DNA of 64,000 bases, taken from positions 2,046,001 through 2,110,000 of the forward strand of contig NZ_CP108938.1 in the NCBI RefSeq assembly GCF_036347135.1, in the 5' to 3' direction. This stretch comes from Streptomyces sp. NBC_00775 (lineage in GTDB: Bacteria > Actinomycetota > Actinomycetes > Streptomycetales > Streptomycetaceae). The translations under genes were made by a program, and so were the position numbers. The notes under the pieces are model-generated. The model was given only the letters and a program-made list of their open reading frames with translations, ran no database searches and was not told the origin of the DNA. The first letter of the stretch is position 1. Every line of letters starts with the position of its first letter. Shown piece by piece: positions 53,578-62,584 of the stretch.

Positions 53578-55110
53578 TCACGGTGCGGTCCGGAGCGGAT
53601 TGGGCAGGGGCACATAGCGCGCGTCCGCGCCGTCCGCGCCCGTCCACCGCAGCAGCAGGTTCGTCTTGCCGGGGAGGGTGGGCGAGGCGAGCAGGCCGGC
53701 GATCTCGGGGAGGCCGTGGTCCGCGTCGTAACGGATCAACTCCCGGCGTACGGCGGGCCACAGGTCCACGCTCGGGTGGAGTTCGGCGAGGAGCGCGGCG
53801 AGTTCGACGAGGTGGTTGACGATCAGGCAGTACACGAGGCGTTCCCAGCCGGCCGCGCGCGTCACCCCCGGCAGCACCTTCACGCCTTCCGCGTCCCGGA
53901 ACAGGGCCTGTACGGGCATGCCGTCGGCGTCGACCGCCACCAGCGTGTTCTGCACATGTGCCTCGATGACGACTCCGTGGCGGTCGAACGCCTCCAGCAC
54001 CGGGGGCACGACCTGGCGCAGATACGCCGCCCACCAGGCGGACGGGTCGGTGAGAGCGTCGAGGGGGCTGCCGTCGAAGCCCTCCACGAGGGCGGCCGCG
54101 AGGAGCGGGGTCGCGCCGGGCACCAGGTGACCGCGCAGTCCGTCGCGGACGAGGACGGCGAGCTCCTCGAAGGCGAAGTCGGCGGTGCGGTAGCCGCGGT
54201 CGCTCAGCCAGGCGGCGGGAGCTCGCGACGCGGCGAACGCCGAGGCGGTCACCGCGTCGGTGCGGCGCATCTTCAGCAGGTCGTGCCGCCACAGCCGGCG
54301 AATGTCGTTGGTGATGCGCACATCGAGGCTGAACTTCACGAACAGGTCGTCGTCGGGGGCGTACAGCGTGCGGATGGCGGCCGTCGGCCACAGGGGGCGC
54401 GCGGTGCGCCCCAGCCGTACGAGCCGGCCGTCCGCGAAGGCGTCCAGGATCTCCGGGCGCGCGCCCACCAGGTCGAGCTGCCAGGGGTGGGCGGGGAGCA
54501 GCCGGTACCCGGGCGGGGCCTCCCCGAAGACGTCGAGCGCCGTCGTGTCGCCCTCCTCGACGACCGCGTCCTCGCGCACGGCGAGCAGTTCCAGCGGGAA
54601 GCGGGCGTACGCCTCGGGCGCGTACGGCAGCCAGCCGGTGACCGGGCCGCCGCCGCGGGCCTTGGGGGCGGGGTGGTACGGGTGCCCGGTGATCAGGGAC
54701 TGTTCCGAGCGCAGATACAGGTCGTCGGGCGGGGTGGTGCGGGCACGTGCGGTGAGCAGCGCGGCCACCGCGTCGCGGCTGTCGGTCATCTCGGTGGGCA
54801 GTTCGGAGCTGGACAGGCCGGTGCAGCGGCGCAGTTCCTCGGCGGTGAGTTTGACCAGCTCGGTGTGGGTGAGCCGGTGCCAGGCGCCGTCGGCGTACAG
54901 CTCGGGTTCCGTGGGCCGCCGGGCGCCCCGCACCCGCAGCAGCCGGCCGTCGGACGGGAGCCGGTACACGCCGGGCTCTTGCGCGCGCTCCGCCACCTCC
55001 CGCAGGAGACAATTGAGCAGCGGCGCGGCGGCGTACGCGTCTGCGGTCTCTTCGATGGTGCCCCTGTCGAGCGGGGGGAGCCTGGGGGGCATGGAGTCCA
55101 CGCGATCCAT
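53578..55110 (-). CDS. IucA/IucC-family NRPS-independent siderophore synthetase 1
   Basis: A 510-residue NIS synthetase. ITGHPYHPAPKARGG is the family phosphate-binding motif, then LLPAHPWQLDLV, FVKFSLDVRITNDIRRL, VIEAHVQNTLVAVDADG and FRDAEGVKVLP. It condenses a carboxylate such as citrate or a substituted dicarboxylate with an amine or alcohol via an acyl-adenylate. ATG 55110 has GGAACGA ahead; ATG 55119 and GTG 55128 are alternatives, the last overlapping the operator repeats. It is divergent from the second synthetase. Confidence 0.9.
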   Translation of the reverse strand: MDRVDSMPPRLPPLDRGTIEETADAYAAAPLLNCLLREVAERAQEPGVYRLPSDGRLLRVRGARRPTEPELYADGAWHRLTHTELVKLTAEELRRCTGLSSSELPTEMTDSRDAVAALLTARARTTPPDDLYLRSEQSLITGHPYHPAPKARGGGPVTGWLPYAPEAYARFPLELLAVREDAVVEEGDTTALDVFGEAPPGYRLLPAHPWQLDLVGARPEILDAFADGRLVRLGRTARPLWPTAAIRTLYAPDDDLFVKFSLDVRITNDIRRLWRHDLLKMRRTDAVTASAFAASRAPAAWLSDRGYRTADFAFEELAVLVRDGLRGHLVPGATPLLAAALVEGFDGSPLDALTDPSAWWAAYLRQVVPPVLEAFDRHGVVIEAHVQNTLVAVDADGMPVQALFRDAEGVKVLPGVTRAAGWERLVYCLIVNHLVELAALLAELHPSVDLWPAVRRELIRYDADHGLPEIAGLLASPTLPGKTNLLLRWTGADGADARYVPLPNPLRTAP

Positions 55111-55124
55111 TCGTTCCATACGGT

Positions 55125-55170
55125 GCACTGGTGATCAGTATGTCTGCGCACTGGTGATCAGTATGTCTGC
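55125..55170. promoter_or_regulatory. Tandem operator between the two siderophore synthetase genes
   Basis: Two perfect, adjoining 23-base direct repeats (55125-55147 and 55148-55170). Each holds ACTGGTGATCAGT, an inverted repeat ACTG/CAGT around a 5-base centre. This arrangement between divergent promoters suggests a dimeric regulator. It does not resemble the usual actinobacterial iron box. Confidence 0.7.
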
Positions 55171-55217
55171 CGTCGCGGACGACCGCGACGCAGTCCCCGT
55201 ACCCAAGGAGCCCGACC

Positions 55218-56723
55218 GTGCACCGTCCCTCCCCGCCCGAGGCGGAGGCCGCGCTCGCCGACGAACTGAGCGTCGTACGCCCCGCCCTGTCGGCGCCGTA
55301 CGCGCGGGCGCTGCCCGGCGCCCGGGCGGCCGTGCTGACCCGGCTGTGGCGGGCGCTGGCGCATGAGCCGCTGCCGTGGATCGCGCGCCGCGAGCCGGGG
55401 CGCGACGGTCTCACGCTGCACCTGACCGACGGACGGCGGCTGCACGGCCCGCACGCCGACCCGTACGCCACCGCCGCGTACGTCACCGAAGTGCGGCTCG
55501 ACGAGCGGTCGTACGACCGTCCGGCCCGGCTGGTCGACGCCCTCGCGGTGCCGCACGGCCTGGCCTTCGCGGCCGAACTCGACCACAGCGTGGCCTCCTT
55601 GGCGCTGTCCCGGGCGGGTCAGCCGGCGTCCGGCCCGGAGCCGGAGAGCGGCTGGGAGTGGGAGCAGCGGGTGGTCGACGGGCATCCGTTCCACCCCAAC
55701 TGCCGTTCCCGGCCCGGGTTCTCGGTGGCGGAACAGCTCGCGTACGGGCCGGAGCACCGGCCGGTGGTGGAGCTGGGTCTGGTGCCCGTGGAGGACTGCC
55801 TCGTCAAGGGCGAGTGGCCCAAGTGGCTCCGGGACGAGGAGCGCGTCCTGATCCCGGTCCACCCCTGGCAGGCGGCCCATGTCCTGAGCGGCGCCCCGTC
55901 CCAGGGAAGTGTCGCCGCGCATCCGCTGATGTCGCTGCGCACTCTCGCCCTCCCCGACGGCCCGCACGTCAAGACGGCTCTGAGCGCCCGGCTGACGTCC
56001 TCGGTCCGGGACATCTCGGTCTACTCGATCGAGACGTCGGCGACGGTCTCGGCGTTCGCGCAGGACATGGCCGCCCGGACCGACGGCCTGCTGCACATCA
56101 CCCACACCCTGGGTGCCGCCACGTCCGGCTCCCCCGGTCTGGGGGCGGTGCTGCGCGAGTCCCCGGACGTGTACGCGCGTACGGGCGAGCGGGTGCTCCC
56201 GGTGGCCGCCCTGGCGACCACGGAACTCCCCCGATCGCCTTCCTGGCTGGCGGACTTCACCCGCCTCGCCGTCACCGTCTGCCTCCGCCTGCTCGATCTG
56301 GGCGTGGCTCTGGAGGCGCACGGCCAGAACCTCCTCGTCGTCCTCTCCCCCACGGGCGCCCCGCTCCGGCTCGTCTACCGCGACCTCGCCGACATCCGGG
56401 TCAGCCCGGCCCGCCTGGCCCGTCACGGCATTCCGGTCCCGCCCCTGGCCGGGCGCACTGTCACGGACGAGGAAACCGCCCTGCGGCGCAAGCTGTTCGG
56501 CTCCCTGGTGGGCGGCACGCTGGGTGCGACCGCGGGATCGTCCGACGGGCTGCGCGAGGCCCTGGAGTCCGTCGTACCCGATCTGCCGCGCACCGCGGAC
56601 CTCGCTGCCCTCCTTCACGAACCGCTTCCGACCAAGGCACTGACCTTGATGCGGCTGTCTCCGGACGTCTCCGGCGACATCTGGACGCGGCTTCCCAACC
56701 CGCTCGTCACCCGCTCGTTTTGA
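55218..56723 (+). CDS. IucA/IucC-family NRPS-independent siderophore synthetase 2
   Basis: A 501-residue NIS synthetase. DGHPFHPNCRSRPGFS has Arg where the family usually has Lys; then LIPVHPWQAAHVL, VKTALSARLTSSVRDIS, ALEAHGQNLLVVLSPTG and VYRDLADIRVSP. GTG 55218 has AAGGAG ahead. With the divergent synthetase 1 it should assemble a carboxylate siderophore, but no decarboxylase, N-monooxygenase or transporter lies beside them, so the product is unknown. Confidence 0.9.
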   Translation: MHRPSPPEAEAALADELSVVRPALSAPYARALPGARAAVLTRLWRALAHEPLPWIARREPGRDGLTLHLTDGRRLHGPHADPYATAAYVTEVRLDERSYDRPARLVDALAVPHGLAFAAELDHSVASLALSRAGQPASGPEPESGWEWEQRVVDGHPFHPNCRSRPGFSVAEQLAYGPEHRPVVELGLVPVEDCLVKGEWPKWLRDEERVLIPVHPWQAAHVLSGAPSQGSVAAHPLMSLRTLALPDGPHVKTALSARLTSSVRDISVYSIETSATVSAFAQDMAARTDGLLHITHTLGAATSGSPGLGAVLRESPDVYARTGERVLPVAALATTELPRSPSWLADFTRLAVTVCLRLLDLGVALEAHGQNLLVVLSPTGAPLRLVYRDLADIRVSPARLARHGIPVPPLAGRTVTDEETALRRKLFGSLVGGTLGATAGSSDGLREALESVVPDLPRTADLAALLHEPLPTKALTLMRLSPDVSGDIWTRLPNPLVTRSF

Positions 56724-56755
56724 AGCGCGGCACGTTTGATCAATAGGATCCGCCG

Positions 56756-58018
56756 ATGATCACAAGACAACGGCTGGCAGCAGGAGTCTGCGCCCTGCTC
56801 GCCGCCCTGACGGCCGGGATCGCCTTCCCGGCCGGAGCGGTCGCCGACGAAACGGCGGCGGCCGCCCCCAAGGTCGAACTCGTACTGGACGTCAGCGGTT
56901 CGATGCGGGCCAAGGACATCGACGGCGGGTCGCGGATGGCCGCGGCCAAGCAGGCGTTCAACGAGGTGCTCGACGCGACACCCGAGGAGGTGCAGCTCGG
57001 CATCCGCACCCTCGGCGCCAACTACCGCGGCAACGACCGGAAGACGGGCTGCAAGGACACCGCACAGCTGTACCCGGTGGGGACCCTGGACCGCACCGAG
57101 GCGAAGACCGCCGTCGCGACCCTCTCACCCACCGGCTGGACGCCCATCGGTCCCGCGCTGCTGAAGGCGGCCGACGACCTCGACGGCGGTGACGGCACCC
57201 GCCGCATCGTGCTGATCAGCGACGGCGAGGACACCTGCCAGCCGCTCGACCCGTGCGAGGTGGCCCGCGAGATCGCGGCCAAGGGCATCGGCCTGACCAT
57301 CGACACCCTCGGTCTGGTACCGGACGCCAAGACCCGCGACCAGCTCAGCTGCATCGCGGAGGCGACCGGCGGCACCTACACCTCGGTGCAGCACAAGGAG
57401 GAACTCTCCGACCGGGTCGGCCAGTTGGTGGAACGGGCCGCCGATCCGGTGGTGACGCCGGTCGCCGTGGACGGTGCCGGATCCTGCCCGAGTGCCCCGA
57501 CGCTGAAGTCCGGGCTGTACACGGACCGCGAGGAGTTCGGTCAGCACCGCTACTACCGGGTGGACGTCAAGCCGGGCCAGGAGCTGCGCGCCTCGGTGAG
57601 CATCGCCGCCGACCGTCAGGTCAACCAGGACTACGGGGTGTTGCTGCGGGCGGTCACCGTGCACGGTCGTGAGATCGTGCGGGGCGAGGCGGCGGGCAAC
57701 GGCCGTACCGATGTGATCTCGACCGGTCTGCGCTACCCGAAGGCCGAGAGCGACGACGAGAACGCCGCGGCCGAGACCGTGTGTCTGCAAGTGTCCAACT
57801 CCTTCTCGGCGGCGAGTGGTGTGAAGACCACGCCCGGTATGCCGCTGGAGCTGACGGTCGACGTCGTCGACGGGCCCGACCAGGCAGGCGACGTGGCCTC
57901 GTTCGGCCTCGGGCGCGGCTGGTGGCTGCTCGGCGCCCTCGTGCTCACCGGCTTCCTCGCGGGTGTGCTGTGGGGCTGGATCTCGCGCTGGCGGTTCGCG
58001 GTCTGGAGGACCAACTGA
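56756..58018 (+). CDS. Secreted/membrane von Willebrand factor A domain protein
   Basis: A 420-residue protein: a signal peptide (RLAAGVCALLAALTAGIAFP), a VWA domain with MIDAS start VELVLDVSGSMRAKD and GWTPIGPALLKAADDL and VLISDGEDTCQPLDPC, a beta-rich region of about 170 residues, and one C-terminal helix GWWLLGALVLTGFLAGVLWG. The VWA faces outside and probably binds a protein ligand through a metal. The stop overlaps the next ATG (TGATG), so both are coupled. Confidence 0.88.
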   Translation: MITRQRLAAGVCALLAALTAGIAFPAGAVADETAAAAPKVELVLDVSGSMRAKDIDGGSRMAAAKQAFNEVLDATPEEVQLGIRTLGANYRGNDRKTGCKDTAQLYPVGTLDRTEAKTAVATLSPTGWTPIGPALLKAADDLDGGDGTRRIVLISDGEDTCQPLDPCEVAREIAAKGIGLTIDTLGLVPDAKTRDQLSCIAEATGGTYTSVQHKEELSDRVGQLVERAADPVVTPVAVDGAGSCPSAPTLKSGLYTDREEFGQHRYYRVDVKPGQELRASVSIAADRQVNQDYGVLLRAVTVHGREIVRGEAAGNGRTDVISTGLRYPKAESDDENAAAETVCLQVSNSFSAASGVKTTPGMPLELTVDVVDGPDQAGDVASFGLGRGWWLLGALVLTGFLAGVLWGWISRWRFAVWRTN

Positions 58019-58878
58019 TGCGTGTCCGACGTATGTTGACCAGGACGACGATGACGGCGAAGACGCTGCTCATGCTGGGCGTCGCCGCGACCCCCGCACT
58101 GCTCGGGGTGTCCGCTTCCCCCGCCGTCGCCGACTCCTCACCCTCGGCGAGCCCGTCGGACGACGGCGGCGCGCCCACCGAGGCCGGTACGTCGTTCCGT
58201 ACGGCGACCGAGATCGAGCAGGGCCAGCAGGCCACCGCGAGCGGGTCCACGGGTGACTACCTGTACTGGTCGTTCCCCGCGGACGCCGGGCAGCGGCCCA
58301 CCGTGAAGGCGACGGTGAAGCTGCCCGAGGCCTCGACGCGCAAGGCCACCGAGACCTGGCAGATCGACGTGTACGACGGCCTGCGGCGCCGCCAGGCGTG
58401 CCAGTACGGGGCCCAGACGCGGACGGCGGCGAGCGACGCGGCCTCCGTGGACCTGTCCTGCACCCTGCGCACCGTCCGCGCCTGGTCGGACACCTGGGCC
58501 AACGACCCGCTGCCGGGCACGTACTACATCCGGCTGACCGCCACGGGTCTTGGCTCCTCCGACCTGGGCCTGCCGGTGAGCACCGAGGTCAAGGTCGACT
58601 CCAAGGACATCGGCGGCGCGGCGGCGGTCGACGGCTCGCTCGCCAAGCCGCTCGTCCCGGGCATCGCGACAACCGCCGAGCAGTCCGACTCGGACTCCGA
58701 CTCGACGACAGCCGCACTGTCCTCGCTCGAACCCGACGACGGCTGGGCCTCCGGCTGGTGGTCCGACCGCTGGGTGTGGACCGCGATCGGCGGCATCCTC
58801 GCGGCACTCGCGGGCATCGGCGGGTACGCACTGACACGGGGTTCGGGAAGGCCTTCGCGCATACCGCCGGGCGCCTGA
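58018..58878 (+). CDS. Secreted membrane-anchored protein, VWA partner
   Basis: A 286-residue protein: signal peptide (MLGVAATPALLGVSASPAVA), a disordered Ser/Asp start, a beta-sandwich-like domain (TGDYLYWSFPADAGQRPTVK, YYIRLTATGLGSSDLGLPVS) resembling the C-terminal half of the VWA protein, an acidic linker (EQSDSDSDST), and a terminal helix WVWTAIGGILAALAGIGGYA. No catalytic motif. It probably acts with the VWA protein at the cell surface. Confidence 0.75.
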   Translation: MRVRRMLTRTTMTAKTLLMLGVAATPALLGVSASPAVADSSPSASPSDDGGAPTEAGTSFRTATEIEQGQQATASGSTGDYLYWSFPADAGQRPTVKATVKLPEASTRKATETWQIDVYDGLRRRQACQYGAQTRTAASDAASVDLSCTLRTVRAWSDTWANDPLPGTYYIRLTATGLGSSDLGLPVSTEVKVDSKDIGGAAAVDGSLAKPLVPGIATTAEQSDSDSDSTTAALSSLEPDDGWASGWWSDRWVWTAIGGILAALAGIGGYALTRGSGRPSRIPPGA

Positions 58879-58888
58879 CTCTTCAGTG

Positions 58889-58926
58889 AACGCCGGACGG
58901 GCTGATCTTTCAGCCCGTCCGGCGTT
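58889..58926 (+). terminator. Terminator after the VWA pair
   Basis: A perfect 16-bp inverted repeat AACGCCGGACGGGCTG/CAGCCCGTCCGGCGTT with a 6-base loop, ten bases beyond the stop. Confidence 0.85.
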
Positions 58927-58950
58927 TGAGGACGAGGCCGTTCAGGCCGA

Positions 58951-59103
58951 AGGGGGGTCTGGGGGCGCAGCCCCCAGAAGGGGCGCGGGGAACTGCGCAA
59001 TCTTTTGCACCAGCCCCCACCCACCCGCACCCGACACACAACCGAACGGGGTCGAAGGGGCAGAGCCCCTGGGGATGGGACGGGTAGGGGCGGCGGGGGC
59101 GAA
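58951..59103. repeat. Intergenic repeat family, copy 4 (single)
   Basis: A GGGGGTCTGGGGGCGCAGCC segment, core AGGGGCGCGGGGAACTGCGC (about 58979-58998) and an outer arm (about 59073-59103) in the same orientation as the right half of copy 1. It lies between the convergent VWA partner and HxlR genes. Confidence 0.82.
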
Positions 59104-59115
59104 GAACCCCCTGCG

Positions 59116-59754
59116 TCACCCCTCCCGCAGCACCTTGGCCACGGCACCCTCCCCCGCCACCTCAACACGCCCCGCACGCACCGCGTCCAGCAGCCCCAAC
59201 ACCCCCCGGCTCACGGCCTCACACGTCTCCGTATCGAGCGCCAGCCGGGCATCCGGCTCCTCCGGAGCGGCCCCGTCCCCATAGAGCGGCCCCTCCCCGG
59301 CCCCGAGCCACACATGGAACGTCCCCTCGTCCAGCCGGACTTCGACAAGTCCCTCCCCCGCCCCCTCCCCCCGCAGTCCCCGCAGCAGCGGCAACGCGAA
59401 CCAGTGCGCCCGCACGGCATCAGTGGGCCGCCGCTCACCCAGCGCGGGCGCACCCCACTCCCCGAGCGCCTGGAGCACGGGGAGCAACTCCCGCCCACGT
59501 CCGGTGAGTTCGTAGACGTACGCCGCACCCGGCGGCGGAAGACGCCGCCGCGTGGTCAGCCCGTCGCGCTCCATGTCCTTGAGCCGGGAGGCGAGGACGT
59601 CGGTGCTCACGCCGGGCAGGTCGGCGTGCAGATCGGTGTAGCGGCGCGGTCCGCCGAGCAGCTCGCGGACGATCAGGAGGGTCCACCGGTCACCGACGGC
59701 GTCGAGGGCCCGGGCGGCGGAACAGTACTGGTCGTAGCTTCGGCGAGGTGACAT
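59116..59754 (-). CDS. HxlR-family transcriptional regulator with C-terminal domain
   Basis: A 212-residue regulator. The N-terminal 100 residues are an HxlR winged helix: ARALDAVGDRWTLLIVRELL, then GGPRRYTDLHADLPGVSTDV with LASRLKDMERDGL. The C-terminal half (WFALPLLRGLRGEGAGEGLV) is an SCP2/sterol-carrier-like extension found in some members. It is divergent from the aminotransferase, with two inverted repeats in the gap. Confidence 0.88.
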   Translation of the reverse strand: MSPRRSYDQYCSAARALDAVGDRWTLLIVRELLGGPRRYTDLHADLPGVSTDVLASRLKDMERDGLTTRRRLPPPGAAYVYELTGRGRELLPVLQALGEWGAPALGERRPTDAVRAHWFALPLLRGLRGEGAGEGLVEVRLDEGTFHVWLGAGEGPLYGDGAAPEEPDARLALDTETCEAVSRGVLGLLDAVRAGRVEVAGEGAVAKVLREG

Positions 59755-59776
59755 GCGACGCAGTCTAGCTATCTTG

Positions 59777-59811
59777 TTGGACTTTCCAAGCAGCTACTTG
59801 GTAAAACCAAG
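59777..59811. promoter_or_regulatory. Twin operator between HxlR and aminotransferase genes
   Basis: TTGGA/TCCAA around CTT (59777-59789) and CTTGGT/ACCAAG around AAA (59797-59811) are two perfect inverted repeats of similar core, centred 21 bases apart (two helical turns). They are the likely binding sites of the HxlR protein. Confidence 0.65.
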
Positions 59812-59839
59812 CAACACATCGAACCGGAGGGCGCAGCGC

Positions 59840-61048
59840 ATGGAGTTCCGGCAGTCCAGCAAGCTCAGCGAGGTCTGTTACGAGATCCGCGGCCCGGTGA
59901 TCGAGCACGCCGACGCACTGGAGGCGGCGGGCCACAGCGTGCTGCGCCTCAACACCGGCAACCCCGCGGCCTTCGGCTTCGAGGCGCCGGAGGAGATCCT
60001 CCAGGACATGATCCGGATGCTGCCCCAGGCGCACGGCTACACGGACTCGCGCGGCGTCCTCTCCGCCCGCCGCGCCGTCGCCCAGCGCTACCAGGACCTG
60101 GGCCTGAAGGTCGACGTCGACGACGTCTTCCTCGGCAACGGCGTCTCCGAGCTCGTCTCGATGGCGGTCCAGGCCCTCATCGAGGACGGCGACGAAGTCC
60201 TCATCCCCGCCCCGGACTTCCCCCTCTGGACGGCCGTGACCACCCTCGCGGGCGGCAAGGCGGTGCACTACCTCTGCGACGAACAGTCCGACTGGAACCC
60301 GGACCTGGACGACATGGCCGCGAAGATCACCGACCGGACGCGTGCCGTCGTCATCATCAACCCCAACAACCCGACGGGCGCGGTCTATCCGAAGGAGATC
60401 GTCGAGGGCATCCTCGACCTCGCCCGCCGGCACGGCCTGATGGTGTTCGCGGACGAGATCTACGACCAGATCCTGTACGACGACGCCGTGCACCACTCGG
60501 CCGCCGCGCTCGCCCCCGACCTGGTGGTCCTCACCTTCTGCGGCCTGTCGAAGACGTACCGCGTCGCCGGATTCCGCTCCGGCTGGCTGGTCGTCACGGG
60601 CCCGAAGCAGCACGCGCGCAACTACCTGGAGGGCCTGACGATGCTCGCCTCCATGCGGCTGTGCGCCAACGCCCCCGCCCAGTACGCCATCCAGGCGGCG
60701 CTCGGCGGCCGCCAGTCCATCCACGAGCTGACCGCGCCCGGCGGCCGCCTCCACGAACAGCGCAACCGTGCCTGGGAGAAGCTCAACGAGATCCCCGGCG
60801 TCTCGTGCGTGAAGCCGAAGGGCGCGCTGTACGCGTTCCCGCGCATCGACCCCGAGGTGCACAAGATCCACGACGACGAGAAGTTCGTCCTGGACCTGCT
60901 GCTGCGCGAGAAGATCCAGGTCGTCCAGGGCACCGGCTTCAACTGGCCCCGTCCCGACCACTTCCGCATCCTCACCCTTCCGCACGCCGACGACCTGGAC
61001 GCGGCGATCAGCCGGATCGGGCGGTTCCTGAGCGGCTATCGGCAGTAG
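59840..61048 (+). CDS. Pyridoxal-phosphate aminotransferase class I (AlaA-like)
   Basis: A 402-residue aminotransferase near glutamate-pyruvate aminotransferase AlaA. VCYEIRGPVIEHADALEAAG is the typical start; INPNNPTGAVYPKEIVEGIL, VFADEIYDQILYDD, and the PLP Lys in FCGLSKTYRVAGFRSGWLVV follow; DHFRILTLPHADDL carries the carboxylate-binding Arg. It likely makes alanine from pyruvate and glutamate. ATG 59840 has GGAGG ahead. Confidence 0.93.
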   Translation: MEFRQSSKLSEVCYEIRGPVIEHADALEAAGHSVLRLNTGNPAAFGFEAPEEILQDMIRMLPQAHGYTDSRGVLSARRAVAQRYQDLGLKVDVDDVFLGNGVSELVSMAVQALIEDGDEVLIPAPDFPLWTAVTTLAGGKAVHYLCDEQSDWNPDLDDMAAKITDRTRAVVIINPNNPTGAVYPKEIVEGILDLARRHGLMVFADEIYDQILYDDAVHHSAAALAPDLVVLTFCGLSKTYRVAGFRSGWLVVTGPKQHARNYLEGLTMLASMRLCANAPAQYAIQAALGGRQSIHELTAPGGRLHEQRNRAWEKLNEIPGVSCVKPKGALYAFPRIDPEVHKIHDDEKFVLDLLLREKIQVVQGTGFNWPRPDHFRILTLPHADDLDAAISRIGRFLSGYRQ

Positions 61049-61109
61049 CCCCGAACGCGGGCCCCGCCGGTGCGGCGGCGGACTTTCAGGGGCGCCCGGG
61101 GGACCCGCT

Positions 61110-61925
61110 TCACCGGCGATCCCAGATGGTCGCCGCCACGTTCAGTTCGGACGGGCCCGGCATGCTCGTCACGGTGAAGTAGCCCAGGCGGCCGTCCCAG
61201 GTCTTCAGACAGGCCATGGCCCCCTCCTGAACGGCCAGCGCCCGCCGCGCCAACTGGCCGCTCAGCGCGGAGCACTGCTGGTATTTCGGCGGTGAAGAAC
61301 CGTCCCATGCCGCGATGGCGTTGGCGACCACTTCGCCGGGGTGGCAGTCGCACTCGAGGCCGAGATCACCGATCGTCGCCGGGGTGGGCGGCACGTTGTC
61401 CAGCCACCATCCGGTGGGAGCCCCGTTGCTGTAGAGGAGCAACGTGCCTTGCCAGCGCACTCTCACGGTGGGTGCCGAGGGCTTGGGCTCCGTCGTGGAC
61501 GACGACGCGGTGGGCGTCGAGTCCTCTTCCGGGGACGGTGTGTCCGGGGACGGGCTCGGTGTGGGGGTGGGTGTGGCGCTGGGTGTGGCGGACCGCGACG
61601 ATCCCTCCGTACCGGTCGGCTGCGGCGCCTCGGCGGAGGCGCTCGACGGCGGACCACCGGCCCGCCCCGTGGCGGCGGCCCCCGACCCCGTACCCGTCAG
61701 GGTCGGCACGTAGAGCAACATGCCGAGCACCAGCGCGAACACTCCGATGCCGGCCACCGCCACCCGCACCTTCGGCGTGGTGAGAGCGGGAAGCTCCGTC
61801 CCGCCCAGCGTCACGGACCGCCCGATCACGGCTCCGACCAGCAGCACCACACCAACGACCCACAGCGACCCAACGAAAGCGAGCAAGTCGACACTCCCAC
61901 GCAGGCATTCACCGGAACCCACCAC
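61110..61925 (-). CDS. Membrane protein with Ser/Thr/Pro linker and extracellular Cys-rich domain
   Basis: A 271-residue protein. Two membrane helices (LWVVGVVLLVGAVIG and VAVAGIGVFALVLGMLLYVP) precede a disordered stretch rich in Ser/Thr/Pro/Glu of about 70 residues. A C-terminal domain follows with Cys residues in LECDCHPG, YQQCSAL and MACLKTW. No family recognised; a surface or cell-wall-spanning protein is likely. The start is either GTG 61925 or 61922. Confidence 0.65.
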   Translation of the reverse strand: MVGSGECLRGSVDLLAFVGSLWVVGVVLLVGAVIGRSVTLGGTELPALTTPKVRVAVAGIGVFALVLGMLLYVPTLTGTGSGAAATGRAGGPPSSASAEAPQPTGTEGSSRSATPSATPTPTPSPSPDTPSPEEDSTPTASSSTTEPKPSAPTVRVRWQGTLLLYSNGAPTGWWLDNVPPTPATIGDLGLECDCHPGEVVANAIAAWDGSSPPKYQQCSALSGQLARRALAVQEGAMACLKTWDGRLGYFTVTSMPGPSELNVAATIWDRR

Positions 61926-62047
61926 CGCCGACGGCCCTGGGGCCTGTCCGCAATGGATGACGACCGTACCGACCGGGCCCGGAACCGGACCAGCCCCTGC
62001 GGCCCCCGCGGCAGATGGACGCGCGCCCCCACGGGTAGTCCTTCCGC

Positions 62048-62581
62048 ATGAGCGATCGCCCGCTGCTGCTTCTCGACGTCGACGGCCCCCTCAACCCGTA
62101 CCGCGCCCTGCTCCTCCGTCACCGTGGCTATGTGACCCGCCGGATGCGCCCCGCGATCTGGTCCGCACGGCAGAGAACGGGGTCCCGCCGGCTCCGGCGC
62201 GGGCTGCGGGTGCGGTTGCACCCGGGACATGGGGCCCGGCTGCTCACCCTTCCGTACGAACTGGTGTGGGCCACCACCTGGATGCACCAGGCCAACGAGA
62301 TGATCGCCCCGGTGATCGGGCTGCCGGGCGACCTGCCGGTCATCGAGTGGCCCGAGCTGTTCGCCAAGGACCCCGATGGGCTGTACTGGAAGACCCGCCA
62401 CGTCGTGGCGTCGGCGGCGGGGAGGCCCTTCGTCTGGGTCGACGACATGATCACCGACCTGGACATACGGCATGTCGCCGAGCACCACGAGGCGGCGGCG
62501 CTGCTCCTGCGGGTCGATCCGCGCAAGGGACTCCGGGAGCATGAGTTCGCGCGCCTGGAGGCCTGGGCTCGTAGCCTGTGA
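62048..62581 (+). CDS. HAD-like hydrolase
   Basis: A 177-residue protein with the HAD motif I as LLLLDVDGPLNPY, a cap-like middle, and motif IV-like VWVDDMITDLD. It resembles actinobacterial HAD proteins of unknown substrate. It ends three bases before the histidine phosphatase gene, so the two may be co-transcribed. Confidence 0.8.
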   Translation: MSDRPLLLLDVDGPLNPYRALLLRHRGYVTRRMRPAIWSARQRTGSRRLRRGLRVRLHPGHGARLLTLPYELVWATTWMHQANEMIAPVIGLPGDLPVIEWPELFAKDPDGLYWKTRHVVASAAGRPFVWVDDMITDLDIRHVAEHHEAAALLLRVDPRKGLREHEFARLEAWARSL

Positions 62582-62584
62582 AGC

